This document shows, in pieces, positions 63,963-64,000 of a stretch of 64,000 nt of DNA. The stretch is from contig DATKOP010000019.1 of NCBI GenBank assembly GCA_035524595.1, positions 1-64,000 on the forward strand, in the 5' to 3' direction. Every line of letters starts with the position of its first letter. Position 1 is the first letter of the stretch. The notes below the pieces were generated by a model, which saw nothing but the letters and a program-made list of their open reading frames with translations, was not told the origin of the DNA and ran no database searches. Source of the stretch: CAIKZZ01 sp035524595 (lineage in GTDB: Bacteria; Pseudomonadota; Gammaproteobacteria; Steroidobacterales; Steroidobacteraceae). Made by a program: the position numbers and the translations under genes.

Positions 63963-63991
63963 ATTATAGGAGGCTTTTTGCAGTGCTACAA
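63963..63991 (-). promoter_or_regulatory. Sigma-70-type promoter of the atp operon
   Basis: On the minus strand TTGTAG (63991-63986) and a perfect TATAAT (63968-63963) are separated by 17 bases, a near-consensus promoter. The expected start of transcription is near 63956, about 130 bases before the atpI start codon. No other -10 as good was seen in the window. Confidence 0.78.
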
Positions 63992-64000
63992 GAACGGAAG

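Overview
The window is very GC-rich chromosomal DNA from a proteobacterium, most likely a gammaproteobacterium. The clearest pointer is the complete F-type ATP synthase operon atpIBEFHAGDC (63827 down to 56803, minus strand), followed on the same strand by glmU and glmS, the order found in many Gammaproteobacteria. Other indicators are a TonB-dependent receptor, lipoproteins with lipoboxes and an aryl-polyene-type pigment locus. There is no rRNA, tRNA, CRISPR array or recognisable insertion sequence, so this reads as stable chromosome. All coordinates and motifs come from reading translations and sequence by eye; no database search was run.

Region 1 (1-26.5 kb) is housekeeping and accessory genes in short alternating operons. 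They include the 5' part of a 3-hydroxybutyrate-oligomer hydrolase gene overlapping a CDF metal transporter; a DUF3667 protein; dinB; a gspA-gspB pair; a single-chain protein resembling fatty-acid kinase FakA fused to its lipid carrier FakB; a run of small enzymes (NTF2-like, hotdog thioesterase, deoxyinosine glycosylase, GNAT, GFA, quinone oxidoreductase); a TauE-like exporter; secreted proteins and lipoproteins of unknown role; an orphan two-cluster [2Fe-2S] subunit; a glutathione transferase coupled to oligopeptidase B; a flippase-like membrane protein; a PEBP protein; a probably leaderless TetR gene; and a small cytochrome c.

Region 2 (26.5-41.3 kb) is an aryl polyene-type gene cluster, 27645-41255 on the plus strand, with a methyltransferase gene divergent to it. 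It encodes a ketosynthase-like chain-length partner, acyltransferase, two acyl carrier proteins, a ligase fused to a hotdog dehydratase, GT2 glycosyltransferase, LpxL-type acyltransferase, LolA-like carrier, MMPL exporter, DUF3261 lipoprotein, ketosynthase, dehydratase, ketoreductase, second ketosynthase, a small secreted protein and a phosphopantetheinyl transferase. Most junctions overlap by 1-8 bases. Together they should build a polyene on a carrier protein, attach it to a membrane lipid and move it to the outer membrane.

Region 3 (41.3-48.7 kb) holds a secreted unknown, a UbiA/MenA-type prenyltransferase, a Tat-exported FMN alpha-hydroxy-acid oxidase carrying a CxxCH motif, a DUF1801 protein, glmS and glmU. 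Region 4 (48.8-56.8 kb) separates glmU from atpC. It carries a secreted S9 peptidase and a likely substrate-utilisation module: TonB receptor, acyl-CoA synthetase and alpha/beta hydrolase, divergent from a TetR regulator across a promoter packed with inverted TTCAA/TTGAA half-sites. Region 5 is the atp operon, with a near-consensus sigma-70 promoter at its head (63963-63991) and a short hairpin plus eight U residues in its leader.
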